Shown here piece by piece: positions 1 to 9,209 of a stretch of 64,000 nucleotides of DNA. The notes below the pieces were generated by a model. That model saw only the letters and a list, made by a program, of their open reading frames with translations. It was not told the DNA's origin and searched no databases. How positions within the stretch are numbered: position 1 is the first letter of the stretch; each line of letters opens with the position of its first letter. Origin of the DNA: Corynebacterium aquilae DSM 44791 (GTDB lineage: Bacteria > Actinomycetota > Actinomycetes > Mycobacteriales > Mycobacteriaceae); assembly GCF_001941445.1 (NCBI RefSeq), contig NZ_CP009245.1:1015992-1079991 (forward strand), written 5' to 3'. The translations under genes and the position numbers were made by a program.

Positions 1-150
1 AGATACGTCAGTCATAACCGAAACGGTAGCACCTTCCGGCCCCACCCCGGTGGTAGTGCCAAGAAGACCAGCTGTAGAAATGCGAAGAAAAACCAGTCGC
101 CCACCCGCAGGTTGAACCCAAGCGAGCCGAGGGCAGCCACCACCCGCCCC

Positions 151-164
151 TATACTTATAAGCC
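151..164 (+). promoter_or_regulatory. -10 element of a probable leaderless promoter
   Basis: TATACT at 151-156 matches the actinobacterial -10 consensus almost perfectly and sits 8 nt before the ATG at 165, so transcription would begin at or next to the start codon. No ribosome binding site lies between. A minus-strand ATG at 13-15 could begin a divergent gene leaving the window to the left, but only five codons are visible, so it is not called. Confidence 0.55.
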
Positions 165-1028
165 ATGGAACGGCTGACACTGATCTTTGCCAAAGGCACC
201 ACTCCGTCGAAGTGGGTGAACCGCTTTGAAGACCGGGGGCTAGGGGCAATCACCCTGGTCGAACGCGATGATGCCTTCGCCGCACTCATGGCAGCCAGCG
301 ACCCAGACGCGCAGGCTGTGTGCGAGTCAACCCCACAAGGCGCGCAGCCCGCTGAAAACCCCGATTCCACCGGCGATGACCCCCACAAGGACCTGGGGGG
401 TGCCGCGAAAGGGGAGCAGCCCGCAGCACCGCGGCCACCACAGCTGCCGATCGCCCTGGTGCGTCTGCCGGATCCCCGGATCAGCGCAGCACTCGAGGAA
501 CAACGCATCCACCTGGTGCGCCTCTACGAGGAACAGCCCGGGGTGCTGCTGCCCAAAGACAACGAGCTGACCCTCCTGGACACGCTGAGTCGGGCAGACA
601 TTGCCGATGAGACCATCATGTACGAGCCCACCGCCGACGGCCCCGTTGACGTGCGAGCCGTGCGGGAAGCCGTGCTCGTGGTCGCAGCCAATGTGGGCGT
701 GGCCATCGGTCCCCGCCCGCTTTTTCGCAGCCTGAACAACAAAGACACCGAAGCGAGGGACTTTCACGGCGCAGCGCCGACCACCATCGCCCTGGCGTGG
801 CTGCGCGACGACGACTGCGACAGCATCCAAGACTTCGTCGGAATTGCCCGCGGCCGCAAACAAAGTTCATCGCGCACCGCGCAGGCACCCGCTGCCACAG
901 GGAAAAAGAAGCCGAACGCCAAAGCCACCAGCCGTGGCGGGAAAAAAGATCAGCAACGCGCATCGAGCTCACCACGATCCGGGGCGCGCCGGGCAGCTAA
1001 GAGAAATACTCGGGGCAGGCGACGCTAA
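165..1028 (+). CDS. LysR-substrate-binding-like protein of corynebacteria
   Basis: A 287-residue soluble protein without signal peptide. The start (MERLTLIFAKGTTPSKW) and the later stretches ALVRLPDPRI, VRLYEEQPGVLLPKD, VVAANVGVAIGPRPL and IQDFVGIARGRKQSSSR resemble the corynebacterial proteins annotated as LysR substrate-binding domain proteins that lack a helix-turn-helix. Residues about 50-95 are an Ala/Pro-rich insertion, and the last 50 residues are Lys/Arg/Ser-rich, suggesting nucleic acid or ribosome contact. The family role is unknown to me. The ATG at 165 is chosen because a strong -10 lies 8 nt upstream. The N-terminal DNA-binding domain of true LysR regulators is absent, so calling it a regulator would be unsafe. 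Confidence 0.7.
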   Translation: MERLTLIFAKGTTPSKWVNRFEDRGLGAITLVERDDAFAALMAASDPDAQAVCESTPQGAQPAENPDSTGDDPHKDLGGAAKGEQPAAPRPPQLPIALVRLPDPRISAALEEQRIHLVRLYEEQPGVLLPKDNELTLLDTLSRADIADETIMYEPTADGPVDVRAVREAVLVVAANVGVAIGPRPLFRSLNNKDTEARDFHGAAPTTIALAWLRDDDCDSIQDFVGIARGRKQSSSRTAQAPAATGKKKPNAKATSRGGKKDQQRASSSPRSGARRAAKRNTRGRRR

Positions 1029-1459
1029 GACCTCGATGCGCCTGCCGGGGCAGTGTGGGTCGCGCCACGGAAAGACTCACACAGTTTTCCTGGAGTAGAC
1101 CCGGAGACATTTTCGGTGATGCTGAGGGCGGAAACAGCCGCCGGATTTTCAACAAGGATTGACGAATATGCATCCGAGGCCGGTGAGATATCCACCTCAG
1201 CGGGGGTGCTAAAAAGGGGTTAATTTTACCCCCGCCAAGGTGTGTGTTCGGCGGCGTTTTCCGGGGAGAAGCGTCGAAAAGATACCTTTTACAAGGTCTT
1301 TTATCCTTAAGTGAGACCTTAGTCGGGTAGATCATGTGATAACAGCGAACGCGAATATAAACCGTGCTATTAATCACAAAAACGCATAGTCCCTGGAGCT
1401 GTGGCATACTTATTCAGAGCACATTTTCAAAAACTGCTGACAACTTTTAAGGACTTTTC
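1029..1459. other. Intergenic region, lipoprotein promoter area
   Basis: No convincing gene is seen in these 431 bases; the open frame on the minus strand lacks a recognisable protein. The 3' part is AT-richer than its surroundings and carries a -10-like CATACTTAT around 1404-1412 and the ribosome binding site AAGGA at 1449-1453, 6 nt before the ATG at 1460. An earlier run of U-rich sequence near 1203-1225 might end the upstream transcript, but no clear stem was found. Confidence 0.4.
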
Positions 1460-2140
1460 ATGAAGAAGACTGCACTTCGCATCGCCGCCGCCACCACCGC
1501 CGTGGCTCTGTCCATGGGCATGGCTGCCTGCTCCACCGACGACGTCAAGGACGGCGCCGACAAGGTCGCCGCCGGCGCTTCCGATGCTGCCAAGAGCGGT
1601 GCCGACGCTGCTAAGGACGGCGCTGATAAGGCTGGCGAGGCTGCCAAGGATGGTGCCGACAAGGCCGGCGACGCCGCTAAGGACGCTGCCGACAAGGTCA
1701 AGGACGGCGCTGACAAGGCTGCCGACGCCGCTAAGGACGAGGCTGACAAGCTTTCCGCCAAGCTGACCAAGGTCACCGACGCCCAGGGCGCTGAGGTTGA
1801 AATCCCCGAGGCTGCCAAGAACGAGTGGGAGAAGTACGGTGCAGAGTCCGGCGAGCTGGGCGCTATCACTGAGGTCGTGGAGCGTAATGGAGAGGATTAC
1901 GTCATCAACTTCAGCAGTGGCGACTCGATCATCTACGGCAAGGACACCGGCGCCGTGCTGCTCAAGGGCATGATTGCCGACACTTGGTTCAAGGACGGCG
2001 GCTTCGAAAACCCCATCGGCCTGCCGACCGCACCGGAGATGACCTCCACCGACGGTGAAGGCTGGACCCAGCAGTTCCAGAACGGCACCATCACCTGGAC
2101 CAACGCCGAAACCGGCGAGTGGCACGCAGTCGTCGCCTAA
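1460..2140 (+). CDS. Lipoprotein with LEA-like 11-residue repeats and an LGFP-like repeat
   Basis: A 226-residue exported lipoprotein. Residues 1-24 are a signal peptide (MKK, hydrophobic core, then MAAC with the lipid-bearing Cys at about 24). Residues 28-100 are almost only Ala, Lys, Asp and Gly in 11-residue units of the type DKAGEAAKDGA, as in group 3 LEA proteins and other amphipathic helical repeats. The C-terminal 110 residues contain an LGFP-type repeat (GGFENPIGLPTAPEM, QQFQNGTITW), a module common in corynebacterial and mycobacterial envelope proteins. The start is supported by AAGGA 6 nt upstream. It is expected to be membrane-anchored with a helical stalk presenting the LGFP module to the cell wall; its exact function is unknown. 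Confidence 0.8.
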   Translation: MKKTALRIAAATTAVALSMGMAACSTDDVKDGADKVAAGASDAAKSGADAAKDGADKAGEAAKDGADKAGDAAKDAADKVKDGADKAADAAKDEADKLSAKLTKVTDAQGAEVEIPEAAKNEWEKYGAESGELGAITEVVERNGEDYVINFSSGDSIIYGKDTGAVLLKGMIADTWFKDGGFENPIGLPTAPEMTSTDGEGWTQQFQNGTITWTNAETGEWHAVVA

Positions 2141-2188
2141 GAACTCGACTGACTCTTCTTTAGGCGCAGCACACCTGCTGTGCGCTTG

Positions 2189-2251
2189 ACCCCGGCTATG
2201 TGAGGGTGGGCCAAAAACCGCGCGTTTTTGCCCCCGCACAGCCGGGGTTTT
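2189..2251 (+). terminator. Intrinsic terminator after the LGFP lipoprotein
   Basis: ACCCCGGCT at 2189-2197 pairs with AGCCGGGGT at 2240-2248 and is followed by TTT. The loop itself holds a second pairing (GGGCCAAAAA with TTTTTGCCC). It lies about 50 bases after the stop of the lipoprotein gene. Confidence 0.75.
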
Positions 2252-2362
2252 CAGTCGTTTTACCCCAGCTAGAGCACGCTAAAGCGAAACTTATTGCAGC
2301 AATTGTCAAAACTCCGGGGTTGGTGTTGCACGGGGGCTTGCAACATTGGCACAATGGCGGGC

Positions 2363-2908
2363 ATGTCAGACAAGCGGTTTATTATCCGTCCGCTCGAGCA
2401 GAGCGATTACGCGCAGGTGCAAGAGATCTACGAACACGGTCTCGACACCGGGCACGCCACCTTCGAGCGTCACGCGCCGACCTGGGAGCAATTCCAAAAC
2501 AAAAAGATCATGGACACCGTCTTCGTCGCCGTCGAGGAAGAAGACAACACCACCGTGTTGGGTTGGGTGTCCGCCGCACCGGTCTCCCAGCGCGAGGTCT
2601 TCCACGGGGTGGTCGAAGACTCCATCTACATTCACCCCGGTGCTCGCGGGCGCGGTGTCGCCGGCGCGCTGCTGGATCGCCTCATCCAGGCCTGCGAAGA
2701 GTTGGGCAAGTGGGCTATTCACTCCTGGATCTTCCCCGAAAATGAAGGCTCGGCTGCGCTGCACTCCTCCCGCGGATTCGAAAAGGTCGGCACCTTTTCC
2801 CACATGGCGAAAATGCCCTACGGGGAGCTCGCCGGACAGTGGCGCGATACCGATGTGTGGGAAAAACTCTTGCCCAAACCCGACGGCAAGGCCGCACACG
2901 AGGCATAA
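2363..2908 (+). CDS. GNAT acetyltransferase, phosphinothricin-acetyltransferase-like
   Basis: A 181-residue single-domain Gcn5-related N-acetyltransferase. Typical segments are FIIRPLEQSDYAQVQEIYEHGL at the start, VEDSIYIHP as strand 4, the acetyl-CoA pyrophosphate loop GARGRGVAGALLDRL, and GSAALHSSRGFEKVGTF near the end, the pattern of the PAT/YwnH group that acetylates small amines or methionine sulfoximine-like substrates. The ATG at 2363 is preferred over the in-frame ATG at 2354 because the family normally begins a few residues before the first strand; both are possible. It stands alone between two terminators. The substrate cannot be told from sequence. Confidence 0.85.
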   Translation: MSDKRFIIRPLEQSDYAQVQEIYEHGLDTGHATFERHAPTWEQFQNKKIMDTVFVAVEEEDNTTVLGWVSAAPVSQREVFHGVVEDSIYIHPGARGRGVAGALLDRLIQACEELGKWAIHSWIFPENEGSAALHSSRGFEKVGTFSHMAKMPYGELAGQWRDTDVWEKLLPKPDGKAAHEA

Positions 2909-2959
2909 AACCTCAAGGTTTTGAACAAAAAATGGGGGACTAGCCCCCTTCTGCGTGAT

Positions 2960-2999
2960 CCCCGGACAGTCGCCTCGTGCGAGGCTTGCCCGGGGTTTT
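2960..2999 (+). terminator. Intrinsic terminator after the acetyltransferase
   Basis: CCCCGG at 2960-2965 pairs with CCGGGG at 2989-2994, with an inner stem GCCTCG/CGAGGC, followed by TTTTC. It ends the acetyltransferase transcript before the downstream lipoprotein. Confidence 0.75.
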
Positions 3000-3032
3000 C
3001 TTGTATCCGTTTTTCAAACGTCAGGATTTTTC

Positions 3033-3614
3033 GTGTCACAGGTTTTTCGACGTCCCAGGTTATCTGCCGGGCTGCCGGTGATCCTGATGGCACTGGCGCT
3101 TTGTGGCTGTGCTGCATCGGGCCCACCTGATGGAGCTGACAGTGATGTGGGCGCCGGGGTGGCACAGGTTGTCCTAGATCAGCCCCAAGCCGTGCAATTA
3201 GGCCCGCTGAACTTCGAGCTACCGGCCGGTTTTACCCCCGCCCGTCAGCGCGAGGGGTGGGGGCCGTTTACCTCCACCTGGGAGCGCAGCGTGGATGGCG
3301 CCGTGGTGGAGCAAGTGCTGGCCGGCGAGTTGGGAACGGTGGAAAGCGCGGACAGCGTGCGGGTGATTGTGCATTCCGCGCTGGCGATGCTATTCGAGGG
3401 CTACCAGCCCGGGCAGCCGGCCCAGCGGGAGCTCGGCGAACACGCCACCGTTGAGGAAATGCAGTTCCACTTTGGCGAGGACGGACAAGATTCAGGCCTG
3501 CTGTGGCTGATCGCCGACGATCAGGCGCGGGTGGGCGTGGTGGTGGATGCACGCGCTGCCGGCCAGCCCCTGCAGGCCCAGCCGACAATTGCAGCGAGTC
3601 TTTTGCTGCACTAG
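3033..3614 (+). CDS. Small secreted lipoprotein, function unknown
   Basis: 193 residues from a GTG at 3033, chosen because AGGA (3022-3025) precedes it at proper spacing and because the product then begins directly with a signal peptide (VSQVFRRPRLSAGLPVILMALALCGC) whose lipobox is LCGC. The mature part contains LGPLNFELPAGFTP and a mixed strand pattern typical of small actinobacterial envelope lipoproteins, but no named domain is recognised. Its TAG stop overlaps the TAG stop of the convergent XRE gene in the four bases CTAG at 3611-3614. Confidence 0.65.
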   Translation: MSQVFRRPRLSAGLPVILMALALCGCAASGPPDGADSDVGAGVAQVVLDQPQAVQLGPLNFELPAGFTPARQREGWGPFTSTWERSVDGAVVEQVLAGELGTVESADSVRVIVHSALAMLFEGYQPGQPAQRELGEHATVEEMQFHFGEDGQDSGLLWLIADDQARVGVVVDARAAGQPLQAQPTIAASLLLH

Positions 3615-3835
3615 GCGGCTGGCGGCGGTGCGTCGGGCGTGTAGTGCAATAGGTCTCCGGGGGTGCAGTCGAGGGCTGCACAGAGGGCTTGCAGGGTGCT
3701 AAAGCGGATGGCCTTGGCGCGGTTATTTTTCAGGATGGATAGGTTGGCGGGGGTAATGCCGATGGCGTCGGCGAGTTCGGCAACTCCGATGTTTTTCTCC
3801 GCCATCACCACGTTGAGACGAACCTCGATGGGCAT
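3611..3835 (-). CDS. XRE-family helix-turn-helix regulator, YozG type
   Basis: A 74-residue protein that is nearly all DNA-binding domain: MPIEVRLNVVMAEKNIGVAELADAIGITPANLSILKNNRAKAIRFSTL shows the XRE helix-turn-helix (VAELADAIGITPANLSILKN), followed by LCAALDCTPGDLLHY. Such very short XRE proteins are regularly encoded directly after a DUF2975 membrane protein, as here: the upstream gene stops only 3 bases before this start. The palindrome at 4378-4396, ahead of the pair, is the obvious candidate operator for autoregulation. The inducing signal is unknown. Confidence 0.85.
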   Translation of the reverse strand: MPIEVRLNVVMAEKNIGVAELADAIGITPANLSILKNNRAKAIRFSTLQALCAALDCTPGDLLHYTPDAPPPAA

Positions 3836-3838
3836 GGT

Positions 3839-4336
3839 TTAGATCACGCCCGCAAGTTCGCGTTGGTTTTCGCTGGCCTGGACGAGCAGGTATTTCATGA
3901 CTCGGATGGTTAGGCCGAGTGCTAGCAGTACGACCGCGAGCCCGGTGGTGTACCCGCCGAGAATCGAAGTGCCGGAGACGGTGAAGGTGGCGGTCAGGGA
4001 GAGTGCCGCGGCGATAAAGGCCGATGCTGCCAGGACGTTGACGATGCCAAAAGAGCGGGGGTCGAAGATACGGCTGCGCTGGACCCGGAGAACCAATAGC
4101 CAAAGGCTTAAGAGGAAGACTTCCCCGCAGACCACGATGAGTTCGCCGATGAGCAGGAGCGGCCAGTAGAGGTGGGCGGCTTCCGGCATGGTCGCGCGGG
4201 CGTCGTCGGCGGCGACGGTAAGTAAGATCCCGCAGATGATTCCGCCGGCCATGAGCAGCCCGAGCAGGATGTGCAGGGTGATGAAGGTGGCGGTGTGGGG
4301 CCGGGTGCGCGTTTGCGTGTGTGCTGTGGTTTGCAT
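3839..4336 (-). CDS. DUF2975 integral membrane protein
   Basis: 165 residues with four hydrophobic segments (around 19-41, 57-82, 101-122 and 126-146), matching the DUF2975 family in length and in the soluble loop RVQRSRIFDPRSFGIVN. It is co-transcribed with the XRE regulator immediately downstream. In other genomes such pairs sit near transporters or stress genes; here the module stands between a lipoprotein and the efflux genes, and the actual role is unknown. It could act as a membrane-bound partner that controls the XRE protein, but this is inference from pairing only. Confidence 0.75.
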   Translation of the reverse strand: MQTTAHTQTRTRPHTATFITLHILLGLLMAGGIICGILLTVAADDARATMPEAAHLYWPLLLIGELIVVCGEVFLLSLWLLVLRVQRSRIFDPRSFGIVNVLAASAFIAAALSLTATFTVSGTSILGGYTTGLAVVLLALGLTIRVMKYLLVQASENQRELAGVI

Positions 4337-4377
4337 GGCCTATCCCTTGCGGAAGACGTATCGAAAAACAATGTAAG

Positions 4378-4396
4378 CATATCGTTTAACGATATG
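4378..4396 (-). promoter_or_regulatory. Palindromic operator overlapping the DUF2975-XRE promoter
   Basis: CATATCGT-TTA-ACGATATG is a perfect 8-bp inverted repeat with a 3-base centre. On the minus strand it runs into a -10-like TATGCT, with TTGCCA placed 18 bases upstream as a -35, so a repressor bound here would block the promoter. The nearby XRE protein is the natural candidate to bind it. Confidence 0.65.
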
Positions 4397-4466
4397 ATGT
4401 GGCAAGGGTTTTCATAGTGTCAATCCCCACGGTATGCGGCGCGGTGGGATGTATAAGGGGAAAGCG

Positions 4467-4519
4467 AAAAAATGGCGCGCCCGCCGCGAGCACCGGTGGG
4501 GGTGCGGGCGGCGGGCGCG
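4467..4519 (-). terminator. Intrinsic terminator of the tandem efflux operon
   Basis: CGCGCCCGCCGC at 4476-4487 pairs with GCGGCGGGCGCG at 4508-4519, with an inner CACC/GGTG stem. Read on the minus strand it is followed by TTTTTT (4472-4467). It lies 35 bases after the stop of the second pump. Confidence 0.85.
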
Positions 4520-4554
4520 GAAGGCAACTGGGGGAGAAAACCTAGCTTTTACCT

Positions 4555-6195
<1,641 letters not shown>

Positions 6196-6239
6196 CTATA
6201 GCTTCCGTGCGTGGGGATAGGGATGCGGGGGTGATAGCT

Positions 6240-6273
6240 CGCGCTGCAGCACAGGCTGGTGTGCTGCAGCGCG
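6240..6273 (-). other. Intercistronic stem-loop between the two pump genes
   Basis: CGCGCTGCAGCACA at 6240-6253 and TGTGCTGCAGCGCG at 6260-6273 form a perfect 14-bp stem with a 6-base loop. No T run follows on the minus strand, so it is more likely a point of mRNA processing, attenuation or 3'-end protection than a full terminator. It would allow the first pump to be expressed more strongly than the second. Confidence 0.6.
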
Positions 6274-6310
6274 GAAAGAGGGAAAAGGCCGTGGCAGCGT
6301 CGGTGGACGC

Positions 6311-7900
6311 CTATTCGACGGTGTCCTTGAGGGTGTCTTCGCGCACCTGGGTGAGGATGAGGGCGGCGATGACTGCCAGGGGTGCTAGCAGCAGGAACAC
6401 CGGGGTCAGGGCGTCGTTGTAGGAAACGTCGATGGCGTGGCGGACGACCTCGGGGAGCTCGGCGACCAGGGAGGGGGTGAGGTGGCCGCTGCCGCCCTGT
6501 CCGAGCTGTTGGGCGATTGGCGCGCCGGCCGGACCCAGGCTGGCGATGGCGGCGGGGAGGTTGTTGGCCATTTCGGTGTGCAGATTGGAGACAAACAGTC
6601 CACCGACGAAGGCGGAGCCGATGGCGCCGCCGATTTGACGGAAGAAGTTGTTGGCGGCGGTCGCGGTACCCACCATGGTGATGGGGAAGGAGTTTTGGAC
6701 GATGAGCACCAGGATCTGCATGGCGCAGCCCAAACCGAAGCCGAGGACGAACAGGCACACGCCGACGTGGAACAGGCTGCTGGTGGCCTCCAGGCGGCTG
6801 AGCAGCACCAGGGCGACGGCGACGACGAGCAGACCCACGACCGGGTACCACTTGTAGCTGCCGGTGCGGGTGACCAGGTTACCGACCACGATGGAGGTGC
6901 CCATCATGCCGGCCATCATCGGGATCATCATCAGTCCGGCGGTGGTGGGGGTCATGGAGTGCACCATCTGCAGGTAGGTGGGCACATACGCCAGGGAGCC
7001 GAACATGAACACGCCCACAGCAAGCCCGGCGATGGTGGTCAGGGTGAAGTTGCGGGTGCTAAACAGCTGCATGGGGATCAGCGGGTTGGTGGCTTTGAGT
7101 TCCACGGCCACGAAGATCGCGGCGAAAACCACGGCCACGATTGCCAGCCCGATGATGGTGCCGGAGGTCCAGTCGTAGTCGTTTCCACCCCAGGTGATGA
7201 CCAGGATCAGGGCGGTGGTGGCGATGGCCATGGTGACCATGCCCAGCCAGTCGGTTTTGCCGGGGCTTTGGCGGCGCGGCAGGTGCAGGAAGCTGAAGAT
7301 GCCGATTAAGGCAATAATGCCCAGGGGCACGTTCAGCCACAGTCCCCAGCGCCAGCCGGGGCCGTCGGTGAACCAGCCGCCCAACACCGGGCCGAGCACG
7401 CTGGACACGCCGAACACGCTGCCCATCACTCCCATGTATTTGCCGCGCTGGCGGGCGGGAACCACATCGGCGATGATGGCCTGGGAAAGGATCATCATGC
7501 CGCCGCCGGCGACACCTTGGACGGCGCGGGCGGCAATCAGCAGGCTCATGCTGGTGGCTAGGCCACCCAAAATGGAGCCGACAATAAAGAGGCTGACGGC
7601 AAACATGAACAGCCATTTGCGGCCCAGCATGTCGCCGAGCTTGCCGAAGATCGGCAAGGAGATCGTCTGGCCCAGCAGGAAGGCGGTGATCACCCACGTC
7701 ATGTGGTCCACCCCGCCGAGCTCACCGACGATTGTGGGCAGCGCGGTGGAGAAGATCATCTGGCCCAGGCTGCTCATCAGCATGGTCAGCATCAGGGCGA
7801 TAAAGATTAGGGACACGCGTCCCTGTTTTTCATCCCGCTGTGGGGCATAGGGGGGCGTGCCGGGGGCTGCGGTGGTGTTGTGTGTCGTCTTCGTGGTCAT
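6311..7900 (-). CDS. DHA2-family (14-TM) MFS drug exporter, first of a pair
   Basis: 529 residues with the same landmarks as its paralogue: [66 protein letters not shown] and VSSVLGPVLGGWF. The N-terminus is a polar, Thr-rich tail of about 28 residues in the cytoplasm. The gene lies 122 bases after the TetR gene and is probably read from the same promoter, so the pump is expected to be induced by the ligand of that regulator. In QacA-type proteins an acidic residue in TM1 or TM10 sets cation specificity; here TM1 has Gln where the paralogue has Asp (LGQM versus LDQM), which suggests the two pumps differ in substrate. Confidence 0.85.
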   Translation of the reverse strand: MTTKTTHNTTAAPGTPPYAPQRDEKQGRVSLIFIALMLTMLMSSLGQMIFSTALPTIVGELGGVDHMTWVITAFLLGQTISLPIFGKLGDMLGRKWLFMFAVSLFIVGSILGGLATSMSLLIAARAVQGVAGGGMMILSQAIIADVVPARQRGKYMGVMGSVFGVSSVLGPVLGGWFTDGPGWRWGLWLNVPLGIIALIGIFSFLHLPRRQSPGKTDWLGMVTMAIATTALILVITWGGNDYDWTSGTIIGLAIVAVVFAAIFVAVELKATNPLIPMQLFSTRNFTLTTIAGLAVGVFMFGSLAYVPTYLQMVHSMTPTTAGLMMIPMMAGMMGTSIVVGNLVTRTGSYKWYPVVGLLVVAVALVLLSRLEATSSLFHVGVCLFVLGFGLGCAMQILVLIVQNSFPITMVGTATAANNFFRQIGGAIGSAFVGGLFVSNLHTEMANNLPAAIASLGPAGAPIAQQLGQGGSGHLTPSLVAELPEVVRHAIDVSYNDALTPVFLLLAPLAVIAALILTQVREDTLKDTVE

Positions 7901-8022
7901 ATCGGGTGCCTAGAGATCCTTTTTTTTAAAAGAAAGTCGGTGGGAAAAAGAAAAATGACAATGCGGCTGCTGTTTTCGCCGGCGCCCCGTGGGGGCACTT
8001 TGTGGGTGGCAGTAGTAGTGCT

Positions 8023-8679
8023 TTAAGGCTCCGCCTGGGGTTTGTGGTGCGCGGAGGTAATGGCCTCTAAGTGGGTGTGTGCCCGGTGGCAGTAATCGGT
8101 GAGCGCCTCGAAGGACTCGTTGTCGCTGGCAAGCCAGTGATGCATGCCCAATTGCAAACAGCTGGTGGTGGCCATCAGCCAACTGCGGGCTTCAGCAAAG
8201 ACGTCCTCATCGGGCATCTGGCGCTGGTGGGGATGACTGTTCAAATAGGAGGCAATCGCTTGTGCGTAGGAATCGTGGGCCTCGTTAAACGACGCCATGC
8301 GGTCAAAGACCAGGCGGGGATGGTTTTGGCGAATCGCCTTCCGGCGGCGCAGGATCTTGCCGTCGGTGCCCGAGTTATTGCTGATATTTTTTAGCGCCAT
8401 ATCGATCAGCGCGGGAAGCAGGGGCACGTGTTCGTCGGCGGCGAAGCGCTCCATTTCCTCCTGGGTTAGGGGAGTGGGTGCCGGGCCGATCACGGCGGTG
8501 TCCTTGGATTCCATGTAGTTAAAAAACGTGCGCTTGGAAACCCCGGCCGCCTGGCAGATGTCGTCCACGGTGACCGCATCGAAGCCGCGTTCCAGCACCA
8601 GGCGGGTGGCGTGGTCTTCGATGGCCGCCCGGGTGGCGCGGCGTTTGGTTTCCCTCAAGCTGACGTTTTCTTCCTTCAC
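8023..8679 (-). CDS. TetR-family transcriptional regulator of the efflux pair
   Basis: 218 residues from a GTG at 8679 (VKEENVSLRETKRRATRAAIEDHATRL). The helix-turn-helix is VTVDDICQAAGVSKRTFFNYMESKD, the standard TetR N-terminal domain; the rest is the helical ligand-binding and dimer domain. Starts further upstream (for example ATG at 8733) would place the palindromic operator cluster inside the gene, which is why the GTG is preferred, although its ribosome binding site is weak. As first gene before two exporters it most likely represses itself and the pumps and is released by a pump substrate. Confidence 0.8.
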   Translation of the reverse strand: MKEENVSLRETKRRATRAAIEDHATRLVLERGFDAVTVDDICQAAGVSKRTFFNYMESKDTAVIGPAPTPLTQEEMERFAADEHVPLLPALIDMALKNISNNSGTDGKILRRRKAIRQNHPRLVFDRMASFNEAHDSYAQAIASYLNSHPHQRQMPDEDVFAEARSWLMATTSCLQLGMHHWLASDNESFEALTDYCHRAHTHLEAITSAHHKPQAEP

Positions 8680-8693
8680 GAAGGGTAAACCTA

Positions 8694-8716
8694 GTGCAAA
8701 CTTGCACCCGGTGCAA
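8694..8716 (-). promoter_or_regulatory. Overlapping palindromes, probable TetR operator
   Basis: GTGCAA-AC-TTGCAC (8694-8707) is a perfect 6-bp inverted repeat with a 2-base centre and shares its right half with TTGCACC-C-GGTGCAA (8702-8716), a perfect 7-bp repeat. A further half site CCCGGTGCA follows at 8724-8732. The cluster lies directly upstream of the chosen start of the TetR gene, where an autorepressor should bind. Confidence 0.65.
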
Positions 8717-8732
8717 AAATTTACCCGGTGCA

Positions 8733-9209
8733 TAAAGTGTGAATTTTCCAACCCTTCATCCGCCATGTAAGACAGGCCACAAATAGCTATTGTGCTGCGC
8801 ATATACGTCACCACCCCCACGCGTGAACCTCACATCATCGCCCGCGCGCGAGGCGGGTCACTGTCTGCGATAGAAAAATTTGCCCACGGCGACGCCGTAC
8901 CCATCGACAATGGGCAACGCACCTGCCCGCACTACCCCCGGGGTTAGGAAAATCTAAAACCAGGTTCAACCCGCCCATTAGTCTTATACGCAGCACGAAT
9001 AGCAGTAAATAGCGACCAGGCAACCCCGCCAGCTTTAAGGCCAACGGGTCAAACACGCCGCCAGTGCTCCACGTGCACCACAACTACACACAAACCCACA
9101 CAACCCCACACAATCCCCACATAATCCGGGCAAAAACACCCGCCAAAACCAACACGCCACCACCCCCGCGCACCGATAGCCACCCACCACACTTTCGGGA
9201 AGGACGACC
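8733..9209. other. Divergent intergenic region, no gene seen
   Basis: Between the TetR operator and the lipoprotein at 9210 there is no frame with a recognisable protein. The right half (9040-9200) is C- and A-rich with a repetitive character. The ribosome binding site GGAAGGA for the lipoprotein lies at 9199-9205. TTAGGAAAATCTAA at 8944-8957 has the outer bases of an iron box but not its core. Confidence 0.4.

Noticed and set aside
8..508. Minus-strand frame of 166 codons at the left edge
   Set aside because: Mostly opposite the LysR-like gene; Ser/Cys/Gly-rich composition without motif. Only a possible minus-strand start at position 15 deserves attention and too little of it is visible.
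8944..8957. TTAGGAAAATCTAA as an iron box
   Set aside because: Only the outer four bases on each side fit; the GTTAGNCTAAC core of DtxR sites is missing and the site is far from either start.
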